64,000 nucleotides of DNA, from assembly GCF_043641665.1 (NCBI RefSeq), contig NC_092180.1:25953391-26017390 (forward strand), written 5' to 3'. The notes under the pieces were generated by a model. That model had not been told where the DNA came from. It made no database searches and worked only from the letters and a program-made list of their open reading frames with translations. Shown in pieces: positions 10,961 through 25,461 of the stretch. Within the stretch, counting starts at the first letter, position 1, and every line of letters begins with the position of its first letter. Source of the DNA: Enoplosus armatus. Its lineage: Eukaryota; Chordata; Actinopteri; Centrarchiformes; Enoplosidae. The translations under genes and the position numbers were made by a program.

Positions 10961-13900
10961 ACAGAACTAGTTTCAGCAGAGCTCTTTTCCAGGCAGAATT
11001 AGCCAGCCGTCCTCTCTATTTTAAGCATTGATTCAGGCTTCACTAATGGTATTGAATGCATTTTGATATGTCAGCAGATCTGCCACCAGTCATTGCCAAG
11101 TTTCCTGCATTTTTTTCCCCCCCATCCTTTTCTTTTTCGAGGGAAATCTTGGCAGGGTAGAAAGGGAAACAAAATGACAGTGAAATTGATTCACATTTAG
11201 TCTGCATTGCAATCACAGTAGCCAGCCAGTGTGAAATTCAGTATAAGATTTTTATTAAATAGATCCATTATCTACAGTAGACCACAATCTCAGGAGCCTT
11301 CAGCTTTATTGAATCCTAGCAGATAGCAGTTTAAGATTCAAGTGCGATTCTGAAGGGATTTTTTTTTTTTTTTCGGGCTTCTGACAATTGAAAGATGCTT
11401 ATGGTTCCTATCACTGCCTCCATCACAGAACCGCTGTTATCATTCTAATGAAACGCTAGATATTTCTTCACATCTGCCCTGTAGTGCATCAGTGTCAGTG
11501 AAATCTGCTGATTGTGTGTTATGTAATTCTCTGTGTTTCTTATCTTTGCAGCTCTGTGGGCCTGGCTAAAGCTGCTCTGGAGGCCATCAATGGATTCAAC
11601 CTGTTTGGAAACCAGGTATTTGAATAATTCACCCGCTCCTTGCACCGTTCCCTCATCCTCTCATGAGTCCCAAGGCACACGTGCATTCCGTCTCTTGTCT
11701 AATGGTGTCCCATGGCACAAGATCACATTATAGATAGACGGCCTATTTTCTAATTCAAATCTGCAGAGGCCCATTACAACTCCATGCATCAGTGAGGTAT
11801 GCTTCATGTTTGCATCCTTGACCTGCCTCAGTAGCTGAATTTATGGAATCTCCCTTACAATGTTCATTAGTGGATATGCTTCTTTTTTTTCTTGCTCTGT
11901 GTGGAGGAAAGAAAAAAACTGGGACATTCATTACACCTGCTAATGGATTGGAAAATGAAGCCCCCACACTTAGCAAACTTCCTCCCTTATTATCTTTTCT
12001 TCCTCTTTTCGCCACTTGGGCGTTAGCCAGTGATGGCTTCTCCAGCCGTTTAATGCATCTGAACTCTGAAGTGTTTTTTCTGATCAGCGTGTGGGGCTTC
12101 TCGCGATGAGTGTATATTAAAGTCGCTGCTTGTTTTTCCTCTTCTGATCGCCTGCAAAATGAGCAGCTTAACCGTGCCTGGGAACTGATTTTCTCATCGA
12201 GCTCAGCTTGTTGAAAGAATCAATTTATAGAGGTGTCTGCTTTATGATCCATGCTGCGTGGGACCTCTGTAAGTGCATGTGTGTGTGTGTGTCTCATCCA
12301 GTCTCTTGTCCCTATGTGGGAAGGGAAGTGCTACAAGCCAGCCAGTTGCTTATTAATGATCTCTATCAATCTTGATTTCCCAGCTGACTCTCATCCTTCC
12401 AATACCAAATGCAACTCCCCCAACCCCTTTAACCGGAACGTTCAGTACATTCTGAACTCCGATATCACGTTTTACACCGGCTGCAGACTCTTGTGGGTGT
12501 GCGTCACATTTAGCCTTTGTGCTAGACGAATGGGCACACAGGCTTCAGCCTCATGAACTCTTTTTTTCATGATCCCTCCGAGTCACACAACGGATGCAAA
12601 GATAGCAGCCTCTCCGTGCGACACATTGAACTCTGTGGATAAAATTGATCTCGCCAAGAGGAGGATCCTTCAACTTTAAAGCCAGTCATTAAATTTGCGG
12701 AGCTGTGTACACATGGCCGGACAATCAAATCCCAACAGGTTCCATTTTCTATCTCGGGATTGTCACCTAATTCACACCCAGTCAAGAGCAGGGATGTAGT
12801 GGAGCAGACACACCTAACTCAATCTAGCTATCTTATTTTGTGTGTGTGTGTGTGGAATAGAGTTTACTTTTCTATGCTGACATTAATCTTTTGATTTAAT
12901 TCACGCATATCAATGATGATGTACATTATATCATTATGGTCTTTGAAAGGGGAATTATATAATCTACAGCCTGTCAGCGTTTATTAGCAACCGGTAATAA
13001 GAGCAGTGACATTGATGGTTCTCTGGCATAGGTTATGGTGGCCTGTAATTGACTCGTATTATACAGTCACATTTTCATAATAGAGGGATGTGGGCTAACT
13101 CCTTAGAGTAGGTGGAAGGGGTAAGTGGGGTATATATAGTGGATATATTCGATTTTTGTTTTATATTGACAGTTGTTTGCCCCAAATTTTGGCTGCAGGT
13201 TATAGTTTTCTAATCTCTCCTCAACTGTTTAATTTCCTTTAAAGTCCTTTAATGGTTTTCTCTAACAATTGGTAGAGCACATTTTGGTGTCAGAGTGAGA
13301 TCAGTAATAAATAAAAGCAGGTAAATCCAGTGTGATATGGCTGATACTGGTAATAATGATTCAAAAAAGACTAATTGAAGAACAATAACAGTTGTGGACA
13401 TTGACCACTTACCTCTGATAACTGGGTGTGGAGGGTGAGGGCGTGTCCAGCTTGAAGTGAACAGGAAATACTCACTTTTGTGTTTAAAAGTCAGTAATAG
13501 TTTGTCGAAAACCATAAGACGAAGATCTATTGCTCAAAAAACTGTTTTGCTTTTGCACCCAGTCTGTCCTTCAGATTATAGGACTTTATATAACCATTAG
13601 TTTTATTTCTCAGCTTTCACACACTGCTCTTGTCCATAAACAGAGATGTGTCTATGAATAATGCCTTTTATTTCCCTTTATATCCTAAATCAAAGTGCAC
13701 TTTTAAATGCATATTTCAGTGATTTGGTAGAGGATAATTTAAAAGCTGTGTGGTCAGTTGAAAGAAATAATAGCTTTTTATATGTGTGTGAGAGTGGTGT
13801 TGATTGTGCTAATGTTTTCCATATTTCTGTGTGGAACTGTTTAAGGGTTAACATACATAAAAGACTGTCTGGAATGTTTCATTAAAAAGAAAATGTTAGC

Positions 13901-16900
13901 CCACCGAAGGAAAAGACAGTTCGAAGAGCACACGTCCAAGGCAAAAAACATTCATCTTACATGCTCGGTTTTCTTACACTGCTGTAACACCAGAAAAGGT
14001 CTCCCTGAGAGGGCCATTTCACGGACTTGTCACACAGCTGCCTACAATGGTGGCCAGCAATCCACTGCACTATGCAAATTGCTACAGGAAAGCTTGCTGA
14101 TTTGACTAAAAGCCCTGGCCGGATCTGTTTTTTTTTTTTGGTGGTGGGGGGGGCGTAGATTCTGGCAGATTCATACATAATGCATTTGACTTACATTAGA
14201 AACTGCTTAGCAGGTTGCAGGAGTGACTCAGTTGGTTTCATGTAAGCACTGCTGATGGACAGATGAAGTGGACTAGACCAGCTTTTTAGAACCAGCTTTT
14301 GATCACTTCCCTTACTAAGTAAAAGCATAAACTGCCCCCCACCCCCCCACCCTCTCTCACCCAGAGGTGTTTAAGTGCACTGGACGGACAGACTGCGTTG
14401 TAGTAGCAGCACTTTGTGATAGGTGAAGTGATAGGATGAAACTCGACTCACTGTTGTTCGAGCACTCCCACACTGTACTTCAAAAATATGTGCAACCCGA
14501 AAATATCAGCCCGATTTTACAGCCAAAGAGTGTGTTTGGATGTGCGGAGGTGTGAGGTGTTATGGCGGGGGCATGAAAGTGGGCCTTGAGTCGTTTTAGC
14601 ATTTTGCTGTCAAATGTTTTTCTTCTTCTGATAAATGAAGGTCTCGTTGTGTGCTGTGTGCTGTTGTTGTACCTGTAAAGGGTGAATAGGTCAGCTGTGA
14701 CTGGGATGCTCTCTGTGTATGTGTTTTGTTCCGCAGGGCTGTTCGTGGTCGGTGATATTTGTGGATCTAGACGCCCACAACCGGAACAGGCAAACCCTGT
14801 GCTCCCTACTGCCTCGAGAGTCTCGCTCACATGTGAGTCCATCTATCTATCTGTGCAGCTACTAAAATCCCTCTACAAATAAAGCATAAGATTATGTAAA
14901 AAGAAATATTAAAAAAATGTTAGTTGATCAGTCCACAGTCGCACGTGTTGATGGTGTGACTCAGGAGCAGCTGTGTACCTAATGTCTACTAATCAAAGAC
15001 TGAAATAGATGCCTGCCACACGTATGCCAAAAACCTAAAAGGTTAATTGTACACATCAAAACAAACTACGCTCTCATGTCAGTATGTCAGTGGATATCTG
15101 GAATTCAATAATGCATTTCCCTCATGGTGCAGTCATTACACCACCCGTACCTGTGCTATTGATGGTTCAGACGAGAGATGGGGAGATGGTGAGAGGTGGT
15201 TGCAGAGCTGCAGGGGGGTGTGAAGCTGAAAAGGGAAGGAGTGAAAAAAAGAAGTGGCACGTAGAGGAAAAGCAGGACCCCTTCTCTCCACTCCACCGCT
15301 GGCAGACACTTAAATGATCACATCCCCCTGTGTGTGCCGAATGAGTCGGGCAGAATAGCCACCATCTAGCTTGCGAGGAAATGAGTGTAATTAGACGACC
15401 AGAGTGGCGTTATGGCTGTGTGAGATTAACGCTCAGGAGCTGGAAGGATGGAGTAGGGAGCGAGAGAGACCAACATACTGTAAGATAATGTCAAGATAAC
15501 TTCATTGCAGTATCTCGTATACTGTGGCAAAAGATTGGAATTCAATATTCAATTCTAGACACATTCAATACCTGCGCAGCATGTGTTCTGCAAGCTGATA
15601 TCCCATTCCAGCTGCTGCTGCAGAGGATGTTAACATGTAGATTGGAGTTGTAACAAGAAGTCGAAGAATAAGAGGGGGCTGGACTAGACAGAGCAGGCTG
15701 TGGAACTGTAGATGTCTGCAAATTAAAAAAGATAACAATACAAGACCTAACAGTCGACCAAATCTTGCATTGAAATCCCGTCCTTTAGCTGGCCGACAAA
15801 CTGCTTCATGTCCATGTAACAAAGAATGTCACTGCAGTTATTAAGGACTTCAATGCTTAGACAGTAGTAGTAGACAGCAGCTCTGGGAGCTCTGCTGTCT
15901 ATTAATAAACCTTAAATATTCATAGCTGTTTGCAGTGAGGCTGGGACCTCATAGCTTTCATTTGCATTGCTTAATAGAGTAAACCAAACAAAAATGAAAT
16001 GAGAGAATTAGATGCTCAGTCATAATCATTTGTCAATCCTAATAACAATATTCATTCCTAATGATTGTTCCAATTGAAATTTGGTCAGACTGTCCTTGAG
16101 TTTAAATAAGGCTGCTGTAGTGCGCTGTTCATAACCAGGATCTTTCACTCCTAAGCTGGTAAAAGGCATCTACACCAGTATATGACCCTTTAGAACATAA
16201 AGATGCATGTGCTAAATGCTACCCAGAGTTTTGACTCATATGTGAGTACACTTTCAGTGAAAGTCAAAACTGTGAACAGGGCATGTTATTTGACTAAATA
16301 TTTTCTCCCGGGCAGAACACAGATGCAGCCTTGCTTCCAACCATCAGCTATCCTGCCTTTGCAGTAGACGATGATGCCCTCTACAGTCAGACACTGGACA
16401 AGATTGTCCGCAAGCTGCGGGGCAAATATGGCTTCAAACGCTTCCTCCGTGACGGCTACCGCACTGCCAACGAAGACAAGAACCGCCGCTACTACAAACC
16501 TGCTGAAATGAAGGTGGGTGCTGGTGGGACACCTAAAGTATGTCTTTGTTTTTTCTTTCTATTTATCTGTGTCACAGATATTTTTCTTCATTTCTCAAGT
16601 GTATTCCTCCAACTTTTATTGTAGACAATAATAGGCCTCCCAAGAAAGACGTGATATGTGGAGAGTGCGTCAACTGCAATTCTTACACATCCAGCATTTT
16701 ATTACATTATAATGTTGCTCATCCTCCCAGGTCTTAGCATGATGTATAGCTGAGTGTCATCAGCATAGCAGTTGAAATAGATATTACATCTGTGGATAAT
16801 ATGCCTCAAAGAGAGCATGAGGAACTGAGGAACCCCTGTTTGAGTGGTATGTGCAGAAATAGTTCAGAACCACATCACCAACAACAGCTGTTTGAAATAT

Positions 16901-17238
16901 CGTGGTCCACTTTGACAAAAGCCAAACTTCAGATCATGAAGACTTGAAAACAACAGCAGCAATTTTGGAAGACAACACTCACACTTACAATGCCAAAGGT
17001 GAGATACCAAGTTATCTCAATGAAAGTTAGAGTTAAGAATGATATGATGTGTAAAAAGGTACCTAGATTTATTTCAGGCAACCACTTCTCCACTAGGAAA
17101 AGTGCTTGAGTGTGACATTTGAAAAGTTTTTAAGTTTGTAAAGGTATTAGACTTTTATGATAATGCCAAGAAATCTGTCTGTGACTTAGCCTTTCCCATT
17201 TCAAGTGTTTTAATCCTCAAGGTATTTCACCCCCAATC

Positions 17239-17278
<40 letters not shown>

Positions 17279-19994
17279 TGCCTGTAAGTGGGTGTGCTCA
17301 TGCATATATATGTATGTGAATGGCCGTGCATTCGTTGCCCTTTTCTGAATCCCCTGTGATCCCGGCGAAATGACAGTTCATTCACTTCAGAATCAGCCCA
17401 GTGAGCATACGATGAGTGAATCAGAGGCTGGACTCTTAATGCTAAACAAATCATTGTATTAGCTGCAGAACTAACCTCCCAGAATTAATGAGCTCAGAGA
17501 AGCAGACGGAGGGAACAACAGAGTCTGCAAGCACAAAGTCGGAGGCAACTGCCGTTTCTGTTGAGTCAAGAAGAAGTCTTACCTTCTCACCAAGTTCAAG
17601 GGTCATTTCACACCTTGATGTCACAAGTTGCTCACCTGACACTGTCATCAGTCATCATTAAGGTTTGGATTGTTGTACTACAGATTCAGGGAGTAGAGTT
17701 TTCTAAAATAAGGTTGCTAAAAGGGGTTACTGAAGTCACTGAGTTGGCGATGCGGACTCTGACACAACTTGATAATATCACTTTACTTTAAACACAAAGG
17801 CTTGGATGTTTCTTGAAAGCAACACCGGTACTATTTGAATTGCCACATCTATGTCAAATATTTATATATACAAATAGCAGTGATTCTTAGGTCTGGGACC
17901 AGGCTAACTGGTTCTAACTTCCTTACTTCGATATTTTAATGTTAACGATGGAAAAATAACTGTGTGTCATGTGAAAGTGGTTGCTCACAGTGATGAGCCC
18001 AGAGAGTTATTGCATTTGCGTAGTTATGATAAGAAAACAGAAGGCTGGAGGGGCGAACGCTTTATTTTCCCTTGCACTCATATTTAGCTACATAATATAA
18101 CAGGGAGTCTCTGAGGCTCCTTGCCAGCATCCCAGCAGCTGAAGCGCCAGATATACCCATCAGGGTTTGGTGGAGATCAAAACAGAGCTAAAAGGAGAGT
18201 GACTTTTGGACTTTGGCACATTTGTCAAGTGGACAGCAAAAGAATGCTTATGTTACTCAATATCTACTCAATATTTAAATAGGCAACTCTTTTGCTAACA
18301 TGTTCGCCATATCAACCTTGTGATATGTCAGTGTTGTGTTTACAGCTTGTTGTGCTGCTTCCAAGTGGCCAAAAAGGCTGCTTTAACTTATATTTACGTT
18401 TGCCCCTTGCAAAGAAAATACTACATAATTTACAAAAGACTTAGCTTGAAATATGCATTTGTTTTTTCGAACAGCTATGTACATAAAATATAGCTGAGCT
18501 GTGATTTGAAGGCCTTGTGGCTGGCAGTGACCTGCTTTTTAATGTACTTGAGCAGGACTTGACAGATTGCTGCTCATGGCTCTCACAGCTGCTATGTGGT
18601 TGTGAAAAATGTTTGCAATAATATCCCTTCTACAAAATAAGATTGCTTTTGGCTGTTCTTTTGTTTTCAGAATTGTCCGAAACTTGAGAAAGGTGGTGCT
18701 GAAAACAGAACAAACAAAGGCATCCTCGCTTGATATGTCACAGGGGACACTTGTGGGTCACCAACTCCGAACCACTTGGAATACTTTGAAATTAGCTTTT
18801 TTTAATCCTGCAGCTAATACGATACAGGGACTCTAAGGCTAAGAATTAGCAAACGGTATTTAATGCCTCGGCTACCCCAGGCTCCGTCCTGGCCTCAGTT
18901 CTGCCGGCAGGCAGACAGATTTATTGTGGGAGACTATGCCAGTAAAGTTTCACAACTTAAATTCATGATCGCTCCTGCTGCAATTTGCCTTCCATCTACC
19001 AACAGTAATATATTTGCTACTACATCAGCAAATACTTCGAGTAATAAGAATCCAGAGGAAAGTATGCCAGGTGGTTATATTACACAATGCAGTAAATATG
19101 CCTACAAGATTAACCATTTTCCAGTAATGAATATTGAAACTGATTTTTATGTTAGGATGAACTTGCCAATTTTAGAAGGCACAACAGAGTAATGACATTA
19201 TAAACTTAGTGCATAGCAAAAGGGAATAAGTAGAATGCTAACTCCTTTGAGTGATAAGCAAGAACATCCACAGAGTAATGAAACGCTGAGGGAGTGTTTG
19301 GCGCAGTGTGAGCTCTGTCAGGTGAAAGAGAAAGTCACAGGTAGACCAGGTCTCCCTCACCGGAGACACGGAGTGAAGCTGTTGTTGGCGTTTAAGAGAG
19401 AATTCACAGCAGGGCAGACGTCTGTGCTCCCTGTCTGTTTACCATTGACAGAGAGCAGCAGCCTGTGTGATAGACAGTTTTACCAATCAGTCGAGCTGCT
19501 CAAGCACAAAACACCAGGGATCCCTGCCTGTTTACAGCCTCAACAGGCCAAAAAGCACAGGCCTCGCTGGGTGACTGCCTCAGCTCTCCCTTTCTCTCTT
19601 TTACTCTCTCCCCCACCCATCTAAATAAACCCTCCTCTGCTTCGGTATCTCTTAATGCACCTCCTTTTCTTTCGTCTTTCATCCCTCTCTCGCCACCTGA
19701 TAGCTACTAAATTGCGTCTCATCTCTGCTTAACAGTTTGAAGCCATGTACACCTGCATAATCACTGGGTGCAGATATTAACCATTTAAAGATGCACTTTC
19801 AGGCCTGCAGACAGTGGGATCTGCTTGGTGGTAGTGAACGCAGCTCCCACATGTATCTGTGTGTGCCAGCTCTAGCAGCCATCGGTTATTGCATTAGGAT
19901 GTAATCTCTGTTATCTTCCATCAGAGAGGAGATTATTGAAAAAGATGAGGGACAAAGATAGTCAGGGCTAATGACATTTATAGTTTGATGGGCT

Positions 19995-20033
<39 letters not shown>

Positions 20034-20311
20034 TGTAATGATGGATTTTAGAGAGGCTAATAAAAATCTGCAGCTTGTTTGATCTTTTTACAAACTGACC
20101 TTGATGATTTGGTGACGCAGATAAACTGTCATTCTGCAAAGATCTAGCTGCTGACATTTCTGCTGTGTGTTTGAGCCGATCCTCTTTAGGCGAGCATAAA
20201 CAAGACAGGATTGAATTATTGGAATTGATAAGGCTGTGGTTCACTTGACTGTCTTCTCTACATATGACTTGTGACCAAATGACTTAAGAAGGTTTGTGCA
20301 TGTGTGAGACC

Positions 20312-20350
<39 letters not shown>

Positions 20351-22973
20351 GTGTGTGATCTATAATAGGATTTCTGGCGGAGTAAGATTCAGAAGATAAT
20401 CCAACAAATGACGGTGTTCATGTCAATGCAAGTGTTTGCTCTGGAAAATTCACTCCAGCCGCTGCCACATGCTGGCTTTCATTTCTGTGTTCAGTCGACT
20501 GAAAACAACCAGACAGTCGCACAGCCACGCATACACTCATCAGCTACTCATTCATATCGATCAGTCAGTCAATCAGTTAGTCAATCGTGGCTTGCAAAGT
20601 GTTTGCGAGGGAGAGGTTTAATTAAATTGAAAACCTGAATAAATAAGTGGAGAAACATAACAAATGCACATTTCTTCCATACAGGGGGACAGTGAATGGT
20701 TTGATGAGTATGACAATGATGTATATCATATTCTGTGGCCTTCACAGTCACCAGATCTCAACCCAACTGAACACCCATTGGAGATTTTGGAGCATTATCA
20801 AAACCCCAAATGAGCGACGATCCATGCCAATTAAGTAGGACCACAAGCACAACGCTGCCTCTGCTTCAACTCCTTTTCACTTTCTGATATATCAGGGAAA
20901 AACTCCTCGCACTCACATGCTGATGTGCGTAATGTTACCATGGTTACCAAAGGATTTGCATAAATGAATATGTCACATGTGTCTTACTTATCACCCCATA
21001 ATATTACAGCACAAAATCACCTATTTCTACCTATTTGTTACTGTTTATGATACACAAGGACCAGCTCCAGTCTTGACTACTAATACTCATAATCAGTTCC
21101 TTCTTGGTCAGCTCTTTGTGACACTTTGTGGTGCCTATCCAAAAAGAATTGTTCGCCTAGGCTTCAGGCTTTACTTCCGGGGGTATGCGGCCCATTGAAT
21201 AACCGCTTTAGTGTTTCTCCCGCTGGCCCCACGCACGAGATCCCGCTCGGCCCATAGACTTTTTGTTGTTTTTTCTGGCTTGTGGAAAGTTTTACAAATA
21301 TAAAACCTCCATGGATCAAAAATTCACAATAGAGTCATAATTGACCTTGTTTGCAGTTCGAGGTGTCCTGTCGACAGTTTTTCAGACATCTCTTTTATAA
21401 TGGTGGACTATGGATAAAATGCGGCACCGTGTCCAGGTCTTATTATACATCCATGTGTCAATCACCAGAATTTGATTTCCTCACGTCTGTCCATGTAGAG
21501 CTGCTGATGATGCAGGATGACATCACCAAAACTGTCCAATGAATGAGCTACCCATCAGTCAGTATGTCTAAATGCTTACAGAGCTTGATTCATTTCTAAT
21601 AACCCCGTGTAAAGAAATAAAAGGCAACGTAATGTAAACTTTTTCTCTGTCCTGACTAAATAAAGCAAACTCCAGGTGTGAAAGTGACCTCAGACTTTAT
21701 GTAGGTCTCTCCTTTAATTCGTCATCCATTTGCATAGTGTATATACATGCATACAAATGTTTGCTTTTGAGGAAAATATATTTTGGTATATATGTTTTTA
21801 AATTGTCCATCTAAAATTCAGACCTCCATGGCTCACTTTAGGGTCACAATGGTTTGGATTTATTCAAGTCTCATAACATAACAGCAGATTATTTTGTGGT
21901 GGTGGTGGAAGTGTGCCACAGCCAAACAGTTACCTAAGCTTAAAATGGTCCGCTGATCCACCTTTTCTTTCAGTGTGCTTCATGTATTTGTCACTGTATC
22001 GCAAACTTTCGGATCATCTCAGACCTTCAAATGTCCTCCTCCACACAAACAGCACACAACTCTGAATTTAAGAAAATGACCTTGGGAGGGAGCATTATTA
22101 TTCCTCTCTCTTTTGTCGGTTTTCATTCACAATGTCATGTCTTCTATATCTTTTCCCTGTGCCATGTTGTTCCATATTCAGTGCTACTAAAGTTCAGCCA
22201 TCCGCTGCTTTAAAGTCACCGTGCCTCTCTCCTCCCTCTGAAATGGAAAAGCAATAACTCCTCCTCCTCTCTCCGTCTCTCTCCAGCTTTTTGATGGAAT
22301 CGAGTGCGAGTTTCCCATATTTTTCATCCACATGATGATTGACGGTAAGCCTTGTTCTAGCCATAGCTGCTGTTATGATGTCTCAAGTGGGTCATTGGCA
22401 AAGATAGAAGACATACTTTGACAGGAAATTACATTTTGGTTTTTGCCGGGTTTTAGAAGTCTTAGACACTCTTTCAAAAAGATGCCACGTGTGAAGTTTG
22501 TGTGTGAACCTTAGGGAATGGTCAAGCAAAGTAGGGAGTATAGTTTCTCCAAACAAAGTGAATTCAAGCATCATTTAATCACCCTCATGCCAGTTTATAC
22601 TCCACTGACACATAAGTTGTCTATCAAACTGATCCAAACAGCCAAAACTAAAACAAAAGCAAAGTAAACACAACTTAAAACTAAAAGCAAGATTCGAAAT
22701 AAAATGCTCTAAAACTACCTTGTGTACCTACAGATGCACACAAACAGACAAAGATGGGAAAACATAGGCATGCATGTACTTATATATGCAAACTCCCGCA
22801 CATACACACATACATACATACAGAATGTAAAGCTCCTACTGCATACTTCTTTGACTTAGATTTGCATAGAATGTACATGTTGAACATTGTTCTAACAGTA
22901 GACTAACAATGTATGTATGTGTGTAAAAAAGTTTCATCCAAAAGTTTGAATTAGTATCATTAATGTGTGTGCA

Positions 22974-23021
<48 letters not shown>

Positions 23022-23128
23022 GCAGGGGTGTTCAGAGGAAATAAAGCTCAGGTCAAAGAATACCAGGACCTCCTTGAACCCATCATCTTCCAGTCTTACG
23101 ACGGTGAGTAATCACATAAATATGTATA

Positions 23129-23191
<63 letters not shown>

Positions 23192-25412
23192 ACGTATAAC
23201 TTTATCTGATTTGGCATATCAGTATGGTTTGCATTGGCGCTTCTGAGTTTGCCTCTGTTCTCTCTCTCCCTCAAGCAATGAAAAATGTTCTCTTATTAAA
23301 ATCGCGTCATTCATATTCATACACCACATACTGTGACTGGGGCTCACAGGGACGTTACATTCAAGTGAACTGAGCCTTTCCTCATGAGCAAAGAGCCTCG
23401 CTTTTATATTCACCTGCACCTATTGCTGTGTGGGGAGACAGTCAGATGATTGGGATGTCGGGAGCTTTGAGTTTCCATTGGTCCGTTCATAATAGGACAG
23501 GAATAATTGTAGAGAGGATAATGATGTGAGACAGAGCTGACTTAAGTTGCTCCAGATGTCTCTACAGTGCCTTTGTGCTGGTTATGTATGAATTAACAAA
23601 ACTCCTGAAGTGAATTGGCTGGTTTTTAAACGATGACACAAGTGTACTTTTTTTTTCTCTTTCACCATTAATTCCCATGAAAAGTTTAAACCCACTAATG
23701 TATTTGCTGCTGTCAAAAGCTGCTATTGTGTGCTCTGCTGCAGGTTTGCCCGACCTCCCGCGAGTCATGGGCTCCCATTGTTTTCATGAAGCATAGACAC
23801 TTGCAGGGTGCAGCTCTGGGAGACATGCTGCTGTACTGTGGTGAATGGGCAAAACTGACTAGAGATGTGCCATCCTTTGAGTCAGTATTTTTCTGTGGAG
23901 TGGGTTAGATTCAAAAAAGGTAGAGCAAAATTGTATGTTTGCACGGAGTGCAAAGATTGCCACTGGGGCTGCCTGTCATATACAAGCACATATGCCATTT
24001 TTGTACCCCTATTATTTGTCTCTTCAGAGGTATAAGTATGCCCCTGACCAAAATGTAGCTTCAAAATCAGACTTAACTGCCATTTAATTTCACTTCACCA
24101 CAATTTCTGTGTGGAGGGGGAGCTGTTTAGTTTTGCTATGCCTTTTCTAGTGCCACCATCAAGACCAAACATGTCCAATATAGTGTCCAATAGTTTGTTT
24201 ATGACCAAATACCTGAAACACGCTAAAATGTGATGTTGAACATGGTAAACATCATACCCGCTAAACATCAGCATGTTAGAATTATCATGGTGAGCATGTT
24301 AGCATGCTGACATTGCCATTGAGTTAAAAGCACAGCTGTGCCTAAGTACGTCCTCATAGAGCCTCTGTCATGGCTGTCGCCTCTTAGTCCTGCGGGTTAC
24401 GTGTGCTCACTACAGTCCTTGTTGCTGCTAACTTTAGTTTGTGCTCTGGGCAGGGTGTAGAAGAAGGAGACAGTGATGGGTTTCCATCCACAGAAATGCC
24501 ATATTCCCAATTTCGACATTGTTTTACACTGTTTGAGGTTTGACTGGCGCTCATGTTATTACTTCACCTGTTGCATCCTCTTCTTCTGCAATGCTTAAGG
24601 GCACCCAACTGTAAGATTACCGCCAGCAGTTGTTTATCTCAACGAACCAACTCCTAAGAATGGCATAAAGGTAGTGGATGGAAACACACAATAATTGGCA
24701 TTTTCTTTAGCAGAAATTCTGTAAAAATGTGCGCTACATTTGGATGGAATAGTGTGCTAGTGTACACAGACCAAACACCAGAGTGGCTAGTGCTGCGACA
24801 AGGACCCCCCACCAGCTTCCCACCCATGAATAATCTTTGTGGTGGTGTGCGAGTGCTTTTTCTACTGCACTTTCTGGGAGCCCTAATAAGTGTGCTGCCT
24901 CCACTTATTTAATGACTGTACCTATAAATTCGGACTGAATTGGCTCAAATTATTACATTTAGCAATCAGGAACTACTTTGTTCCATTATGGTGGTGCAGC
25001 AGCTGGCACCCATTACCTACCTGTTATTGTAGACCAGTGAAAATGCACGTTAAGCACAAAAAATGTACTGTTCCTTTACCTCTGAGCGATTTTTTTTTTC
25101 ATATGTACCACCACACTGTGTGCTTTTCATTAGCAGTCCAGGCAAATAAAAAATACCCCAGTTGCTTTTGTGAAGTTGTAAAGATTGGTGGCGTCAATGC
25201 AGCTATTCGAACGTGAAGATGTTCTTCTGAAGTAGGAAATTGGTTTAAAGATTACACGAACATGCACAGTACTACTTTGTGAAATTGTTGCTACATACTG
25301 TGTGCGTCATCACTGCTGTTTTATTAAAGTATGTTTTCCGTAACTACAGGAGTGAAGCGCAGATTGTTCTCACTCACAAATAAGACATGTCCAGAGGAGG
25401 TGCTGTCTACAT

Positions 25413-25461
<49 letters not shown>

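Larger units (their letters stand above)
6451..11551 (+). other. phkb intron 3 of window
   Basis: 5.1 kb. It contains two LINE fragments in opposite orientation (6745-8195), repeat family A copy 2 (9775-10215), a family D fragment (10310-10468) and a (TG)n at 10921-10957. Nothing gene-like in 8200-9770 or 11000-11550. Confidence 0.85.
16514..22286 (+). other. phkb intron 6 of window
   Basis: 5.8 kb. It contains (TG)n 17242-17276, family A copy 3 (17925-18385), (CA)n at 19996-20031 and 20311-20346, and a Tc1-type transposase scrap at 20685-20813. The 109-codon frame at 18863-19192 and the 129-codon frame at 19235-19624 resemble no family I know and lack splice or homology support. Confidence 0.8.

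Noticed and set aside
18863..19624. Two plus-strand frames of 109 and 129 codons
   Set aside because: No similarity to any family I know and no repeat or splice context; lengths are within chance for this much sequence.
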